Numbered from the stretch's first letter, positions 44,727-57,771 are shown. The stretch is 64,000 bases of DNA from Magnetospirillum fulvum (GCF_900108475.1 NZ_FNWO01000002.1:124001-188000), one strand, 5' to 3'. Translations and numbers: made by a program. Notes: generated by a model from the letters alone, not told the origin.

Positions 44727-44886
44727 TTGTGCGCGATCAAAAGCGAATTCTGAAGGTTTTTACCTTGAGTGGGGAGGGGGGCTCATTCGCCTTGTCCATG
44801 AACCGCGACTAGACACTAAATTTCAAAAATAATTATAAAAATTAAAGATTTAGATGTTTGTCCCAGTTCATGGAGCAGGAACGGAA

Positions 44887-45282
44887 ATGACACGTGTGTA
44901 TATGACAAAAACATTCCTCCGTTTTGCCCTAAAGGCAAGGATACCCGAAGAAAAAATGCTTCAAGCTGCCTCTGATGCTGGAGGCGGGCGATATGATGCC
45001 GATCTGGGAGGTGGGGTTTACAAACAACGGGTGGCTCGCGACGGGGGCGGAAAATCAGGCGGGTTCCGCACGATCGTTTTGTTTCGAGTCGGATGTGATG
45101 TTTATTTCGTCCACGGTTTCAAGAAAAGCGACAAAGCAAACATATCGACGCAGGAACTCCGAGCGTTGAGGAGGCTGGCCGATCTTATTCTTGGCTACTC
45201 TGATGTGGAGCGACAGACGGCAATTGATGCCGGTGAATTGATTGAGGTGATGAGCGATGGCGGCAAGCAAGAAAAAGGCTGA
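44887..45282 (+). CDS. RelE/HigB-superfamily toxin (COG4737 type)
   Basis: A 131-residue basic protein. KTFLRFALKARIPEEKMLQAA, followed by DADLGGGVYKQRVAR and GGKSGGFRTIVLFRVGCDVYFVHGFKKSDKANI, matches the type II toxin group whose members are RelE-like ribosome-dependent mRNases. The usual catalytic positions are Lys/Arg residues in KQRVAR, GFRTI and FKKSDK. The ATG at 44887 has AGGA six bases upstream and is preferred over an ATG at 44854. It overlaps the antitoxin gene by 26 bases. The toxin-first order is the HigBA arrangement. Lower GC than its neighbours suggests acquisition. Confidence 0.85.
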   Translation: MTRVYMTKTFLRFALKARIPEEKMLQAASDAGGGRYDADLGGGVYKQRVARDGGGKSGGFRTIVLFRVGCDVYFVHGFKKSDKANISTQELRALRRLADLILGYSDVERQTAIDAGELIEVMSDGGKQEKG

Positions 45283-45583
45283 TAATGGAATTCTCGCTTC
45301 GGTTCATCGAACCGCGATTGGCTTGAGCAAAGCCGGTTTGGTGGATAAGGCGACGATGCGGGAATTCGACGCTCTGTGCCTTACTCCGGTGGAGCCGATG
45401 ACGCCCGACGAAATCCGGGCATTGCGGGAACGCGAACAGGTGTCGCAGCCGGTGTTTGCGCATTACCTCAACGTGCGCAAAGACGCCGTCAGCAAATGGG
45501 AGCGCGGCGAGAAGCGGCCAGACGGGCCCTCCCTCAAACTGCTCAATCTGGTAAAAGCGAGGGGGTTGGCGTCAATCGCCTGA
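45257..45583 (+). CDS. HTH (XRE) antitoxin, HigA/NadS-like
   Basis: A 108-residue partner of the upstream toxin. The N-terminal half (about 1-45) should wrap the toxin, and the C-terminal half is an XRE helix-turn-helix: MTPDEIRALREREQVSQPVFAHYLNVRKDAVSKWERGEKRPDGPSLKLLNLV. It would neutralise the toxin and bind the palindrome at 44708-44722 to repress the operon. Starts inside the toxin gene, ensuring coupled translation. Ends 102 bases before lepA. Confidence 0.88.
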   Translation: MAASKKKADNGILASVHRTAIGLSKAGLVDKATMREFDALCLTPVEPMTPDEIRALREREQVSQPVFAHYLNVRKDAVSKWERGEKRPDGPSLKLLNLVKARGLASIA

Positions 45584-45685
45584 AATGCGCCCTTGCGCCG
45601 GTTGCCGTTCCCATCGAGCGTCGCCCCCTTCCAAAAATGTCCGGCGGGCTTTATGGTCCGGCAGCTTCAGGATAAACCGATCGCC

Positions 45686-47488
<1,803 letters not shown>

Positions 47489-47499
47489 ACCGGTTCCGA

Positions 47500-47543
47500 C
47501 GGGGCCGCTCCTCTCCTTGCGACCGGGTGGGAGGGCGGCCCCG
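47500..47543 (+). terminator. lepA terminator
   Basis: CGGGGCCGC (47500-47508) pairs with GCGGCCCCG (47535-47543), with an inner TCCTCTCC/GGGAGG pairing, 12 bases after the lepA stop. T-run absent beyond CTTTCC. Confidence 0.6.
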
Positions 47544-47617
47544 CCAACTTTCCGTTGGGGGGCGGCGGGGGAATAGGGTAAAACAACAGTCCGTTCCTTT
47601 CCTGTTCTTCTGGAGCC

Positions 47618-48820
47618 ATGGTGAAACCGCTGCTGCTCGACGATCGACTGGGTACGCTTCCGGATTATCCGTTTGCGCGGCTGACCGCCTTGTTGGGCGC
47701 GCCGTCGGGACCGGGGGCGACGGTGATGTCGATTGGCGAGCCGCAGCACGCGCCGCCGCCACTCGCCGCCGAAATCCTCGCCCGCGAGGCTGGGCTGTGG
47801 AACAAGTACCCGCCCGCGACTGGGACCGAGGCGTTCCGCCAGGCCGTCGCCGGGTGGCTGGGTCGCCGTTATGATCTGCCCGCCGGTCTGGTCGATCCCG
47901 ACCGGGCGATTCTGCCGGTGGCCGGTACCCGCGAGGCGCTGTTCCTGATCGCCCAGGCGGTCTGTGGCCGTCGCGACGACGGCAAGCCGCCGGTGGTGTT
48001 GCTGCCCAACCCGTTTTATCAGGTCTATGCCGGGGCGGCGGCGATGGCCGGGGCCGAGCCGGTGTTCGTGCCCAGTGGCGACGGTCCGACCGGACTGCCC
48101 GATTATTCGACCCTGCCGCCCGCCTTGCTGGAACGGACCGCGCTGGCCTATCTGTGCAGCCCGGCCAATCCGCAGGGCAAGGTCGCCGATACTGCCTTGT
48201 TGGAGCGGACGATCCGGGCGGCGCGGCGCCATGGCTTCGTCCTTGCCGCCGACGAATGCTATTCCGAGATTTGGGACCAGGCTCCGCCGCCCGGCGCGCT
48301 TTCGGTCTGCGCCACGCTGGGCGAGGGGCTGTCTCACGTCGTCGTGTTCAATTCGCTGTCGAAACGCTCCAGCCTGCCCGGTCTGCGCTCGGGCTTTGTC
48401 GCCGGGGACGAGCGGGTGATCGCCGCGTTTGCCCGCCTGCGCTCCTATGGTGGAGCGGCGACGCCGCTGCCGGTGCTGGCCGCCGCAACTGCCCTGTGGA
48501 ACGACGAAGACCACGTTGTCGCCAACCGCGACCTTTACCGCGCCAAAACCGATCTCGCCGAGCGTCTGCTGGGCGGTCGTTTCGGCTTTGTCCGTCCCGA
48601 AGGCGGCTTCTTCCTCTGGCTCGATGTCGGCGATGGCGAGGCGGCGGCGAAGACCCTGTGGCGCGAGGCGGCGATCCGGGTGCTGCCCGGGGCCTATCTC
48701 GCCGGGACCGGGGCCGACGGACGCAATCCCGGTCAGCGTTATATCCGGGTGGCGCTGGTTCACGATCTTCAGACCACCGAGACGGCGCTGTCCCGTCTCG
48801 GTGCGTTGCTCGACGGCTGA
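47618..48820 (+). CDS. dapC: N-succinyldiaminopimelate aminotransferase DapC
   Basis: A 400-residue PLP aminotransferase of the succinylase lysine pathway, converting N-succinyl-amino-ketopimelate to N-succinyl-LL-diaminopimelate. It has the DapC pattern [15 protein letters not shown] at the N-terminus, [24 protein letters not shown] and [13 protein letters not shown]. The Schiff-base lysine is in [16 protein letters not shown] (~residues 243-258). It supplies the substrate of DapE encoded 10 kb away. GGAG lies five bases before the ATG. Followed by ftsK after four bases. Confidence 0.95.
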   Translation: MVKPLLLDDRLGTLPDYPFARLTALLGAPSGPGATVMSIGEPQHAPPPLAAEILAREAGLWNKYPPATGTEAFRQAVAGWLGRRYDLPAGLVDPDRAILPVAGTREALFLIAQAVCGRRDDGKPPVVLLPNPFYQVYAGAAAMAGAEPVFVPSGDGPTGLPDYSTLPPALLERTALAYLCSPANPQGKVADTALLERTIRAARRHGFVLAADECYSEIWDQAPPPGALSVCATLGEGLSHVVVFNSLSKRSSLPGLRSGFVAGDERVIAAFARLRSYGGAATPLPVLAAATALWNDEDHVVANRDLYRAKTDLAERLLGGRFGFVRPEGGFFLWLDVGDGEAAAKTLWREAAIRVLPGAYLAGTGADGRNPGQRYIRVALVHDLQTTETALSRLGALLDG

Positions 48821-48824
48821 CGCG

Positions 48825-51185
48825 ATGGCGGCGGCTCCCGCCCGCAAGTCCAAGGGTCGCGGCGGCTTCCTGCCGCGCGGCTCGGTCGAATTCCTGCGCC
48901 GCCGTCTGGCCCAATCCGGCGGATTGGTGCTGATCGCCGCCGCCGCCGCCCTGGGCGCGGCGCTCAGCAGCGCGGATTCCCACGATCCCAGCATCAACAC
49001 CGCTGCCGAAGGGCCGATCCACAATCTGCTCGGCCGTCCCGGCGCGACCCTGGCCGATTTGCTGCTTCAGACGGTGGGATGGGGGGCCGTCGCCCTGATC
49101 GTCGCCGCCTTGGTCTGGGGCGGTCTGATCCTGGTCCGGGCCAAGCCGCCGCGGGCGTGGTCGGGGCGGTTGGCCGTGCTGCCGGTGGCGATGGTGGCCT
49201 TGGCGGTGACGCTGGCGGCGCTGCCGCTGCCGGAATCCGAGACGCTTCCGGCCGGGTGGGGCGGCGCATTGGGGCGGTTGATCTCGGACGGGCTGACCGC
49301 GCTGCTTCCCGAAGGATTGGGGGCTTTGGTCGGCTCCGGCGCGGCGCTGCTGGCGCTGGGCTTGATGCTGTTCGTCGTCGGCCTGTCGCCCGGCGAGTGG
49401 ATCGGCCTGTTCCGGCGCCTTCCCGCCGCCCTGTTGCGGCTGCTCCGCGCGGCGATCCCGGCCCGGCGCGGTCCGCCGGTGGCGCAGACGATGCCGAACC
49501 GCGCTCCGGTCCGGGCGGCTGCGCCGAATCCGATCCCGCAGCCTTATCCGTTCGCTCCGGCCGAAGAGGCCGACGACGAAGATCATTCCGACAGCGAACC
49601 GGTCCCGTCGGTTCCGCCGCCCCCCCCGGCTCCCGCCGCCCCCCGGCGCGAGGCGCCGCCGACCCGTCCGGTCGCGGTGCCGTCGGCAACCTATCAATTG
49701 CCGCCGTTGACCCTGCTGGCCCCCAGTCCGGACCAGGGCGGCCCCCGCTTCAATCCCGAGGGGCTGACCCAGAACGCCCGGATGCTGGAAGCGGTGCTGG
49801 AGGATTTCGGCGTCAACGGCAAGGTGGTCAAGGTTCGACCCGGCCCGGTGGTGACGCTGTACGAACTCGAACCCGCGCCGGGGACCAAGACCAGCCGGGT
49901 GATCGGTCTGGCCGACGACATCGCCCGCTCGATGAGCGCGCTGTCGGTGCGGATCGCCACCATTCCCGGCCGAAGCGTGATCGGGATCGAGCTGCCCAAC
50001 GCCCGGCGCGAGACGGTCTACTTACGCGAGTTGCTGGCGTCCGAACCGTTCGAGAAGGTTCCGGCCCGGCTGACCCTGGTGTTGGGCAAGGATATCGGCG
50101 GCGGGCCGGTGATGGTCGATCTGGCCCGGATGCCGCATCTTCTGATCGCGGGCACCACCGGTTCGGGTAAGTCGGTGGCGATCAACACGATGATCCTGTC
50201 GCTGCTGTACCGGTTGCCGCCCGAGGAATGCCGGATCATCATGATCGATCCCAAGATGCTGGAATTGTCGGTCTATGACGGCATTCCCCATCTGCTGGCC
50301 CCGGTGGTGACCGAGCCGGGCAAGGCGGTGCTGGCCCTGAAATGGGCGGTGCGCGAGATGGAAGACCGTTACCGCGCGATGAGCCAGTTGGGCGTCCGCA
50401 ATATCGCCGGGTACAACAACCGGTTGCTGGAAGCGCGCGGTCGCGGCGAGGTGCTGACCCGGACCGTTCAGGTCGGCTTTGATCCCGAGACCGGCAAGCC
50501 GCTTTACGAAGACCAGACTCTGGCGCTCGAACCGCTGCCCTTCATCGTCATTATCGTCGATGAAATGGCCGATCTGATGCTGGTCGCGGGCAAGGAGATC
50601 GAGGCGGCGGTGCAGCGGCTGGCCCAGATGGCTCGCGCCGCCGGGATTCATCTGATCATGGCGACTCAGCGTCCCTCGGTCGATGTCATCACCGGAACGA
50701 TCAAGGCCAACTTCCCTACCCGTATTTCGTTCCAGGTCACCTCGAAGATCGACAGCCGGACCATCCTGGGCGAACAGGGGGCCGAGCAATTGCTGGGGCA
50801 GGGCGACATGCTCTACATGGCTTCGGGTGGGCGGATCACCCGCGTCCACGGCCCGTTCGTCTCGGATTCCGAGGTTGAGATGGTGGTCGAATTCCTCCGC
50901 TCGCAGGGCGAACCGACTTATATCGAGGCGGTGACCGAGGAAGAGGCCAGCCCCGGTGCGGGCGGCGGGGCCGAAGGCGGCTCGGGCGACGATCTGTACG
51001 ATCAGGCGGTGGCGCTGGTGATCCGGGAAGGCAAGGCCTCGACCAGTTTCGTCCAACGTCACCTTCAGATCGGCTATAACCGCGCCGCCCGGCTGGTCGA
51101 GCGGATGGAAGCCGAAGGGGTGGTCAGCCGCCCCAACCATGTCGGCAAGCGCGAGGTTCTGGCCCGCGGCGGAGGCGAGTATTGA
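48825..51185 (+). CDS. ftsK: DNA translocase FtsK
   Basis: A 786-residue septal DNA pump that segregates chromosome ends and activates XerCD. Four membrane helices lie in the first ~190 residues, then a Pro/Ala-rich linker (about 220-300). The motor has Walker [18 protein letters not shown] (~residue 440) and Walker [16 protein letters not shown]. The last 65 residues ([33 protein letters not shown]) are the FtsK-gamma winged helix that reads KOPS sequences. The start ATG at 48825 lies four bases after dapC. Overlaps the possible early start of lolA. Confidence 0.97.
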   Translation: MAAAPARKSKGRGGFLPRGSVEFLRRRLAQSGGLVLIAAAAALGAALSSADSHDPSINTAAEGPIHNLLGRPGATLADLLLQTVGWGAVALIVAALVWGGLILVRAKPPRAWSGRLAVLPVAMVALAVTLAALPLPESETLPAGWGGALGRLISDGLTALLPEGLGALVGSGAALLALGLMLFVVGLSPGEWIGLFRRLPAALLRLLRAAIPARRGPPVAQTMPNRAPVRAAAPNPIPQPYPFAPAEEADDEDHSDSEPVPSVPPPPPAPAAPRREAPPTRPVAVPSATYQLPPLTLLAPSPDQGGPRFNPEGLTQNARMLEAVLEDFGVNGKVVKVRPGPVVTLYELEPAPGTKTSRVIGLADDIARSMSALSVRIATIPGRSVIGIELPNARRETVYLRELLASEPFEKVPARLTLVLGKDIGGGPVMVDLARMPHLLIAGTTGSGKSVAINTMILSLLYRLPPEECRIIMIDPKMLELSVYDGIPHLLAPVVTEPGKAVLALKWAVREMEDRYRAMSQLGVRNIAGYNNRLLEARGRGEVLTRTVQVGFDPETGKPLYEDQTLALEPLPFIVIIVDEMADLMLVAGKEIEAAVQRLAQMARAAGIHLIMATQRPSVDVITGTIKANFPTRISFQVTSKIDSRTILGEQGAEQLLGQGDMLYMASGGRITRVHGPFVSDSEVEMVVEFLRSQGEPTYIEAVTEEEASPGAGGGAEGGSGDDLYDQAVALVIREGKASTSFVQRHLQIGYNRAARLVERMEAEGVVSRPNHVGKREVLARGGGEY

Positions 51186-51199
51186 TGAAAGGCGACACC

Positions 51200-51862
51200 A
51201 TGACCCGGCGCTGGTTCCGGACGATCTTCACGGCGCTGCTGTTGGCGGTGGCAACGGCGGCAGGGGCTGCGGCAGCCGAGTCCAAGGCGGCGCTGCTGTC
51301 GGCTGACGACCGTGCCGACATCGCCCGCGCCGAAGAGTATCTGAACGCGATCACCACCTTGAAGGCGCGTTTTCTCCAGACCTCGCCCAACGGCGTTTCG
51401 GTTGAGGGCGATGTCTTTCTGTCGCGGCCGGGTCGGCTGCGGATGCAATACGATCCGCCCAGCCCGCTGCTGGTGGTCGCCGACGGCAGCTTCCTGATCG
51501 TCCACGACCGCGAGTTGGGCGCGCCCAGCTATATTCCGCTCGGCTCGACTCCGGCCGGCATGCTGGTCCAGCCCAATTTGCGCCTGACCGGTGGCGCGGT
51601 TACCGTAACGCGGGTGGCGCGTCTGCCCGGCGTGGTGCGGATTTCGGCGGTCGAGACCGAAGACCCGGCCTCGGGCGAGATCACCCTGGTGTTTTCGGAC
51701 CGCCCGTTCGAGTTGCGTCAGTGGCAGGTGCGCGACGCCCAGCATCAACTGACGACGGTATCGCTGTTCGAAAGCCGCACCGGTCTGCCGCTCGATCCCA
51801 AGCTGTTCAAGTTCATCGACCCCAACATGACGAAATCGCCGCTGAACCTGAACGCGAATTAA
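51200..51862 (+). CDS. lolA: Outer membrane lipoprotein carrier protein LolA
   Basis: A 220-residue periplasmic chaperone that carries lipoproteins from LolCDE to the outer membrane. A signal peptide (RRWFRTIFTALLLAVATAAGAAAA) is cleaved near residue 25. The mature part shows ARAEEYLNAITTLKARFLQTSPNG, then FLSRPGRLRMQYDPP, typical of LolA strands. I prefer the ATG at 51200, with AAAGG seven bases before it; a TTG or ATG at 51182/51185 overlapping ftsK is the alternative. In many alphaproteobacteria lolA follows ftsK. Confidence 0.94.
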   Translation: MTRRWFRTIFTALLLAVATAAGAAAAESKAALLSADDRADIARAEEYLNAITTLKARFLQTSPNGVSVEGDVFLSRPGRLRMQYDPPSPLLVVADGSFLIVHDRELGAPSYIPLGSTPAGMLVQPNLRLTGGAVTVTRVARLPGVVRISAVETEDPASGEITLVFSDRPFELRQWQVRDAQHQLTTVSLFESRTGLPLDPKLFKFIDPNMTKSPLNLNAN

Positions 51863-52203
51863 TCTCGGTCGGCTCCGCCGCTTCATGTTGTTTGGGCATG
51901 CAAGCCATGTCGAGGTCAGGGGATGCGCTCTGGCCCGCAACGCCCTACCTGTTGGGGATCGAGACCGGGCCGTCCCCTCCATTGGCCCGGTAGCGGTGGG
52001 GCACCCCCCCCTCCCTCCGCGCATGCCCCGCCGCACGCTCCCCCCAAGGAGCGCGGCGCCCGGCCTCCCCCATGGCCGGGCGCCCCCTCGGTATTCACTC
52101 TCCCCCTTGATCGGGATGGAAAATTCAGGTTTGAGGACTGGATTCGAGGGCGAGTCTGTGCAATATCATGACCGCCCCGTCCCGGACCCTGTGGAGGATT
52201 TCT
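51863..52203 (+). other. gapA leader / intergenic region with two stable hairpins
   Basis: No gene is supported. It contains CGCTCC-CCCCAA-GGAGCG (52035-52052) and a perfect 11-bp stem GGCGCCCGGCC / GGCCGGGCGCC with 8-base loop (52055-52084). These may terminate the ftsK-lolA transcript or form a leader structure of gapA. GTGGAGGA, the gapA ribosome site, begins at about 52191. Possible promoter elements between 52110 and 52160 are not clear. Confidence 0.5.
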
Positions 52204-53211
<1,008 letters not shown>

Positions 53212-53229
53212 AGCGAAAGGGTCGCCGCG

Positions 53230-54420
53230 ATGTTCCGCACTCTCAACCAACTGAATGTCCGGGGGAAGCGCGTCTTGGTGCGCGCCGACCTCAACGTTCC
53301 GGCCAAGGACGGAATCGTCACCGACGATTCCCGGATCGAACGGTCCGCCGCGACGCTGATCGAACTGGCCCGGCGCGGCGCCCGCGTCATCGTGATGAGC
53401 CATTTCGGCCGCCCCAAGGGCGTCGATGCGGCCTTCTCGATGCGCTTCCTGGTCGATCCGCTGTCGAAGGCGGTCGGGCAGCCGGTCGCCTGGGCCGAGG
53501 ATTGCATCGGCCGCGACACCGCCCGTCTGGTCGGTTCGTTGCGCGACGGTGAAATCTGCCTGCTGGAAAACGTCCGCTTCCATGCCGAGGAAGAGGCGAA
53601 CGACCCCGCTTTCGCCCGCGAGCTGGCTTTGCTCGGCGACCTGTACGTCAACGACGCCTTTTCCTGTGCCCACCGGGCCCACGCCTCGACCGAGGCGCTG
53701 GCCCACTTGCTGCCGTCGGCGGCCGGTCTGCTGATGCAGGCCGAGCTTGAGGCGTTGGGCAAGGCGCTGGAGAAGCCCGAGAAGCCGGTCGCCGCGATCG
53801 TCGGCGGGTCGAAGGTTTCGACCAAGCTGGACCTGCTCGGCAATCTCGTCGCCAAGGTCGATTATCTGATCATCGGCGGCGGCATGGCCAACACCTTCCT
53901 GTACGCTCAGGGCAAGGCGGTGGGCAAGTCGCTGTGCGAACGTGATCTGGCCGATACCGCCCGCGAGATTCTCGACAAGGCGCGGGACGCCCATTGCCAC
54001 ATCGTCCTGCCGGTCGATGTCGTGGTGGCCGATCGCTTCGGAGCCGGTGCCGCGACCCAGGTGGTCAGCGTCGATGCGGTGCCGGAAGATCAGATGATCC
54101 TGGATGCCGGTCCGGCGTCGGCCGAAGCGATCATTGATCGCCTGGGCGGCTGCAAGACTCTGGTGTGGAACGGCCCGCTCGGCGCGTTCGAGATCGAGCC
54201 GTTCGACAAGGCCACCACCGCCGTCGCGCAGTGGGCGGCGGAGCGGACCGCGCAGGGCCGTCTGCTGACCGTTGCCGGTGGCGGCGACACCGTTTCGGCG
54301 CTGGCCAAGGCCGGGGTCGAGGGCAAGTTCTCCTATATCTCTCTTGCCGGCGGGGCCTTCCTCGAATGGCTCGAAGGCAAGGAACTGCCCGGCATTGTCG
54401 CGTTGTCCCAGGGGGCCTGA
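53230..54420 (+). CDS. pgk: Phosphoglycerate kinase
   Basis: A 396-residue enzyme interconverting 1,3-bisphosphoglycerate and 3-phosphoglycerate with [25 protein letters not shown] (residues ~17-38) binds the substrate. [28 protein letters not shown] and the nucleotide-site [16 protein letters not shown] are intact, and [11 protein letters not shown] is near the end. Starts 18 bases after gapA with AAGG upstream. Ends before a hairpin. Confidence 0.98.
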   Translation: MFRTLNQLNVRGKRVLVRADLNVPAKDGIVTDDSRIERSAATLIELARRGARVIVMSHFGRPKGVDAAFSMRFLVDPLSKAVGQPVAWAEDCIGRDTARLVGSLRDGEICLLENVRFHAEEEANDPAFARELALLGDLYVNDAFSCAHRAHASTEALAHLLPSAAGLLMQAELEALGKALEKPEKPVAAIVGGSKVSTKLDLLGNLVAKVDYLIIGGGMANTFLYAQGKAVGKSLCERDLADTAREILDKARDAHCHIVLPVDVVVADRFGAGAATQVVSVDAVPEDQMILDAGPASAEAIIDRLGGCKTLVWNGPLGAFEIEPFDKATTAVAQWAAERTAQGRLLTVAGGGDTVSALAKAGVEGKFSYISLAGGAFLEWLEGKELPGIVALSQGA

Positions 54421-54446
54421 GGTTTCAGGTTCCCGCCACTCCTTAT

Positions 54447-54474
54447 CCCCTCTTCCGCTTTGGCGGGAGAGGGG
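54447..54474 (+). terminator. Hairpin after pgk
   Basis: CCCCTCTTCCGC and GCGGGAGAGGGG form a 12-bp stem (one G-U pair) around a 4-base loop, between pgk and cobM. No T-run. Confidence 0.6.
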
Positions 54475-54493
54475 CACCGGAGCCAGTTCCGTC

Positions 54494-55252
54494 ATGAAGG
54501 TCCATTTCATCGGGGCCGGACCCGGAGCCCCTGATCTGATCACCGTCCGGGGTCTTTCTCTGATCCGCCGCTGCAAGGTGGTGCTGTATGCCGGTTCGCT
54601 CGTCCCGCGCGAGGTGATCGCCGAAGCCCCCGCCGACGCCCGGATCGTCGATACCGCTCTGATGGAACTCGATCAGATCGCCGCCGAATTCGCCGCCGCC
54701 CGCGATGCCGGGCAAGACGTCGCCCGGCTTCATTCCGGCGATCTGTCGATCTACAGTGCGTTGGGCGAGCAGATGCGCTGCCTCGACGCGCTTGGCATCG
54801 AGTATGACGTTACCCCCGGCGTTCCCGCCTTTGCCGCCGCCGCCGCCGCGTTATCGACCGAATTGACCCTGCCCGGGATCAGCCAGTCGCTGGTGTTGAC
54901 CCGCACCACCGGGCGGGCGACGCCGATGCCGGAGGGCGAGTCCCTGGCGGTGATGGGAGCCAGCGGGGCGACCCTGGCGATCCATCTGTCGGTTCACAAT
55001 CTCGCTCACGTCGTCAGCGAACTGACCCCGACTTACGGGGCCGATTGCCCGGTGGTGGTCGCGTTCCGGGTTGGCTGGCCCGACCAGTGTCTGGTGCGGG
55101 GCTGCCTTGCCGATATCGAAGCCAAGGTCGCCGAAACCGGCATCTCGCGCACCGCGCTGATTCTGGTCGGTCGCGTCCTGGGCGCTTCGGATTTCAAGGA
55201 ATCTTGCCTTTATTCCCGCGGACATGGTCGAACCGCCGAGCAACTGGCCTGA
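54494..55252 (+). CDS. cobM: Precorrin-4 C11-methyltransferase
   Basis: A 252-residue SAM-dependent methyltransferase of corrin ring synthesis. It has the family's N-terminal [49 protein letters not shown] and [14 protein letters not shown], all characteristic of CobM/CbiF. In the aerobic pathway it adds a methyl at C-11 of precorrin-4. No other corrin ring methylase is adjacent, so the gene is separate from cobA-cobB found 6 kb downstream. ATG at 54494 chosen by homology. It may share a promoter with pgk or have its own. Confidence 0.95.
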   Translation: MKVHFIGAGPGAPDLITVRGLSLIRRCKVVLYAGSLVPREVIAEAPADARIVDTALMELDQIAAEFAAARDAGQDVARLHSGDLSIYSALGEQMRCLDALGIEYDVTPGVPAFAAAAAALSTELTLPGISQSLVLTRTTGRATPMPEGESLAVMGASGATLAIHLSVHNLAHVVSELTPTYGADCPVVVAFRVGWPDQCLVRGCLADIEAKVAETGISRTALILVGRVLGASDFKESCLYSRGHGRTAEQLA

Positions 55253-55389
55253 ACGGTTACAGTCAGATGGCGACGGAAACGCGGGCCTTGTGCCGGACCT
55301 CCGGTTGTGCTTCAACCCCTCTTATCCCCTGTCAGGCCGTGGCCATCCCAATGCCCTCCGGTCTTTCGCGCAAAAAGGAAAAACCGCCA

Positions 55390-56223
55390 ATGAACAAGCT
55401 GTCCGCGAGCGGTCAGGCGCTGATCCTGGCCCTGGGCCTGGCCGCCGCTCCCGCCCTTGCCGCCGACAAGAACACGGTTGTCGCCGTGGTCAACGGGACC
55501 GAGTTGCGTATGTCCCAGATGGCGGATTTCGCCCGGCAATTGCCACCGAGTGTCGGCCAGCCCCCTTACGAGGCCCTGCTCGAGGTCGTCATCAACAATC
55601 AGTTGGTGCTGGAGCAGGCCAGGAAAGAGAAGCTGGACGCCGATCCCGAGGTCAAGGCGGCGCTGAAGCAGGCGGAAAGCTCGCTGATGCGTCAGGCCTG
55701 GATCGCTCGCAAGATGCGCACCGCCGTCAGCGAAGAGGCGGTCCGTGCCCGCTACGACCTGTTGGCCAAGGATTTCGTTCCGGCCGAGGAAGTTCATGCC
55801 CGCCACATCCTGGTCGAGACCGAAGAGGCCGCCAAGGGCGTGATCGCCGACCTTAACAAGGGCGTCGATTTCGCCGATCTGGCCCGTACCAAGTCGAAGG
55901 ATCCGTCGGGCGCTCAGAACGGCGGCGATCTCGGCTACTTCGCCCAGAAGGACATGGTGCCGGAATTCGCCGCCGCCGCGTTCGCGATGCAGCCCGGCCA
56001 GGTGTCGAAGACCCCGGTCAAGACCCAGTTCGGCTGGCATGTGATCAAGGTCGAAGACCGCCGCATGTCGTCGCTGCCGACCTTCGAACAGGCCAAGAAT
56101 CCGATCAGCCAGCAGCTCGCCGAAGCCGCCGCCCAGCAGACGGTGACCGAATTGCGCGAGAAGGCGAAGATCAAGCGCTTTGGTCCCGACGGCGCGGCTC
56201 TGCCCGAAGGCGACAAGAAGTAA
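55390..56223 (+). CDS. Periplasmic parvulin-type peptidyl-prolyl isomerase (PpiC/PrsA-like)
   Basis: A 277-residue exported foldase. A signal peptide (LSASGQALILALGLAAAPALAA) precedes a SurA-N-like helical part (about 30-130). The rotamase domain at about 140-235 has EVHARHILVETEEAAKGVIADL, SKDPSGAQNGGDLGYFAQKDMVPEF and QFGWHVIKVEDRR, the family signatures. It should isomerise prolyl bonds in envelope proteins. No lipobox is seen, so it is soluble in the periplasm. Starts 137 bases after cobM. Confidence 0.95.
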   Translation: MNKLSASGQALILALGLAAAPALAADKNTVVAVVNGTELRMSQMADFARQLPPSVGQPPYEALLEVVINNQLVLEQARKEKLDADPEVKAALKQAESSLMRQAWIARKMRTAVSEEAVRARYDLLAKDFVPAEEVHARHILVETEEAAKGVIADLNKGVDFADLARTKSKDPSGAQNGGDLGYFAQKDMVPEFAAAAFAMQPGQVSKTPVKTQFGWHVIKVEDRRMSSLPTFEQAKNPISQQLAEAAAQQTVTELREKAKIKRFGPDGAALPEGDKK

Positions 56224-56237
56224 TCGGACGGATAGTG

Positions 56238-56280
56238 TCCACCCCCGTCGCGGTCCGCTGCCGGACTCGCGGCGGGGTGT
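56238..56280. terminator. GC-rich hairpin between ppiC-like gene and DUF3833 gene
   Basis: CACCCCCGTCGCG-like and its complement CGCGGCGGGGTG pair with small mismatches around GTCCGCTGCCGGACT, which is itself a short stem (GTCC/GGAC). Between two convergent genes. Confidence 0.5.
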
Positions 56281-56295
56281 GGGCTCTCCGCTGAT

Positions 56296-56832
56296 TTAGA
56301 AATCGGTGGCGTAGACCAGGGTCACCCGTCCCAGCGTTACGCCCCATTTCGACACTCTGGCCCGGGTCAGCATCACGCCACCGGGTTGCAGGAACATCCA
56401 ATCCTCGACGTTGACCAGAATCGGAATCCCGAAATAGGTCAGCCGGACGACATAAGTGAGCGACAGGGCGTTGCCCGAGGCCATGCCCACCGCACTGCCG
56501 ATCACATCGTTGGCGGTGGCGTTGTAGCTGCCATCCTCGCGCCTGGTGATCGACCATTCCCGCCGGAGGGTTTCGCCGTCGTTATAGGTGAAGTCCTGGT
56601 CCAGTTCGAGCACCTGTCCGTCCCACCGACCGATCGTTTCGGCGGTGAATTGACGGCGGATCCGCCCAAAGCGATCTTCGAACATCCCCCACGAGCGGGC
56701 GCGGCCGGTGAAATACTCCTCAAGCCGCAACGGGACTTCGGCATCGGCGAAGTCTGACGGCCTCATCCGGATGAAGCTGCGGAGAAAAATCAGCAGGATG
56801 ACAAGGGCGACGAGTGTCAGCAGGGTCGTCAT
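56296..56832 (-). CDS. DUF3833 family membrane-anchored protein
   Basis: A 178-residue protein with one N-terminal membrane helix (TTLLTLVALVILLIFLRSF). The rest is the DUF3833 fold, with PLRLEEYFTGRARSWGMFEDRFGR, WDGQVLELDQDFTYNDGE and DDWM-like VEDWMFLQPGGVMLTRARVSKWG. Most family members are lipoproteins; here a helix replaces the lipobox. The function is unknown. Transcribed leftward on its own. ATG at 56832 chosen as the first residue before the helix. Confidence 0.85.
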   Translation of the reverse strand: MTTLLTLVALVILLIFLRSFIRMRPSDFADAEVPLRLEEYFTGRARSWGMFEDRFGRIRRQFTAETIGRWDGQVLELDQDFTYNDGETLRREWSITRREDGSYNATANDVIGSAVGMASGNALSLTYVVRLTYFGIPILVNVEDWMFLQPGGVMLTRARVSKWGVTLGRVTLVYATDF

Positions 56833-56932
56833 GGTCTCGAATCCTCCACGGCCGTCGGCGGAAGCAAAGGATCCGACGGGTCCGTAATCGTCATCGTGAC
56901 CGGAGCAGCCCCGATCCGGCAAGCGTCCAAAC

Positions 56933-56958
56933 GGAGGAGGGGGATATCCCCCCCCTCC
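56933..56958 (-). terminator. folE terminator
   Basis: GGAGGAGGGGG and CCCCCCCTCC form an imperfect GC stem around ATAT, about 20 bases after the folE stop on the minus strand, followed by GTTTGG. Confidence 0.55.
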
Positions 56959-56977
56959 GATCGGATCGACATGAGCG

Positions 56978-57601
56978 TTAGTTTGAGTGCGCGTTGGTCA
57001 ATGACAGGAATTCGCGACGCAGCGCCGGATCGGTCCGGAACGCGCCGATCATCCGGCTGGTCACCATCGACACACCGGTCTTGTGGACGCCACGGGTGGT
57101 CATGCATTGATGCTGGGCGTCGATCACCACCGCGACGCCTTTCGGCTGCAACACCTCTTCGATCGCGTTGGCGATCTGGGCGGTCAGCTTTTCCTGGATC
57201 TGGAGGCGGCGGGAAAACGCCTCGACGACGCGGGCCAGTTTGGAAATCCCCACCACCCGGCGGTCGGGGAGATAGGCGACATGGGCGACGCCCAGGATCG
57301 GCACCATATGATGCTCGCAATGGGATTCGAGGCGGATGCCGCGCAGCATCACCATCTCGTCATAGCCGTCGGTTTCCTCGAAGGTCCGCGCCAGGATATC
57401 GACCGGATCGGCTTCGTACCCGGCGAAGAATTCCTCGTAGGAGCGCACCACCCGCGACGGTGTATCGACCAGACCTTCGCGGTCGGGATCGTCGCCAGCC
57501 CAGCGGATCAAGGTGCGAACCGCGGATTCGGCCTCGGCGCGGTTGGGACGATCTTCGGACCAGGGTCGCTCGGGACGGATCGAAACGGTGGTTGCATTCA
57601 T
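56978..57601 (-). CDS. folE: GTP cyclohydrolase I
   Basis: A 207-residue zinc enzyme that converts GTP to dihydroneopterin triphosphate for folate and related pterins. The zinc and substrate motif is [14 protein letters not shown] (~residues 91-104), with [24 protein letters not shown] and [14 protein letters not shown] carrying the second zinc cysteine. Full length. I chose the ATG at 57601; the frame upstream overlaps the dapD promoter and is not homologous. Divergent from dapD. Confidence 0.97.
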   Translation of the reverse strand: MNATTVSIRPERPWSEDRPNRAEAESAVRTLIRWAGDDPDREGLVDTPSRVVRSYEEFFAGYEADPVDILARTFEETDGYDEMVMLRGIRLESHCEHHMVPILGVAHVAYLPDRRVVGISKLARVVEAFSRRLQIQEKLTAQIANAIEEVLQPKGVAVVIDAQHQCMTTRGVHKTGVSMVTSRMIGAFRTDPALRREFLSLTNAHSN

Positions 57602-57701
57602 CGCGAAGGCTCCCTCGTCTGGGTGTTTGTCGTCAGACGTAGGTGGGGGTCGATAAGCCAGAGTGCCAGGGGGGAGACTAAAACGATTCGAATCCGCTTC
57701 G

Positions 57702-57729
57702 TTGACAGGCCCTTTTCGCAGAGTATGGT
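57702..57729 (+). promoter_or_regulatory. Probable sigma-70 type promoter of dapD
   Basis: TTGACA (57702-57707), a 16-base spacer and TATGGT (57724-57729) lie 42 bases before the dapD start codon. The -35 box is perfect and the -10 box matches TATAAT at four of six positions. Confidence 0.55.
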
Positions 57730-57771
57730 GACCTCCCGCCATAGGGACGCGTTTCAACCAGGAGTCCGCAG

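Noticed and set aside
55253-55389. Cobalamin riboswitch near cobM
   Set aside because: The gap after cobM is only 137 bases, lacks a recognisable B12-box and would sit downstream, not upstream, of cobM.
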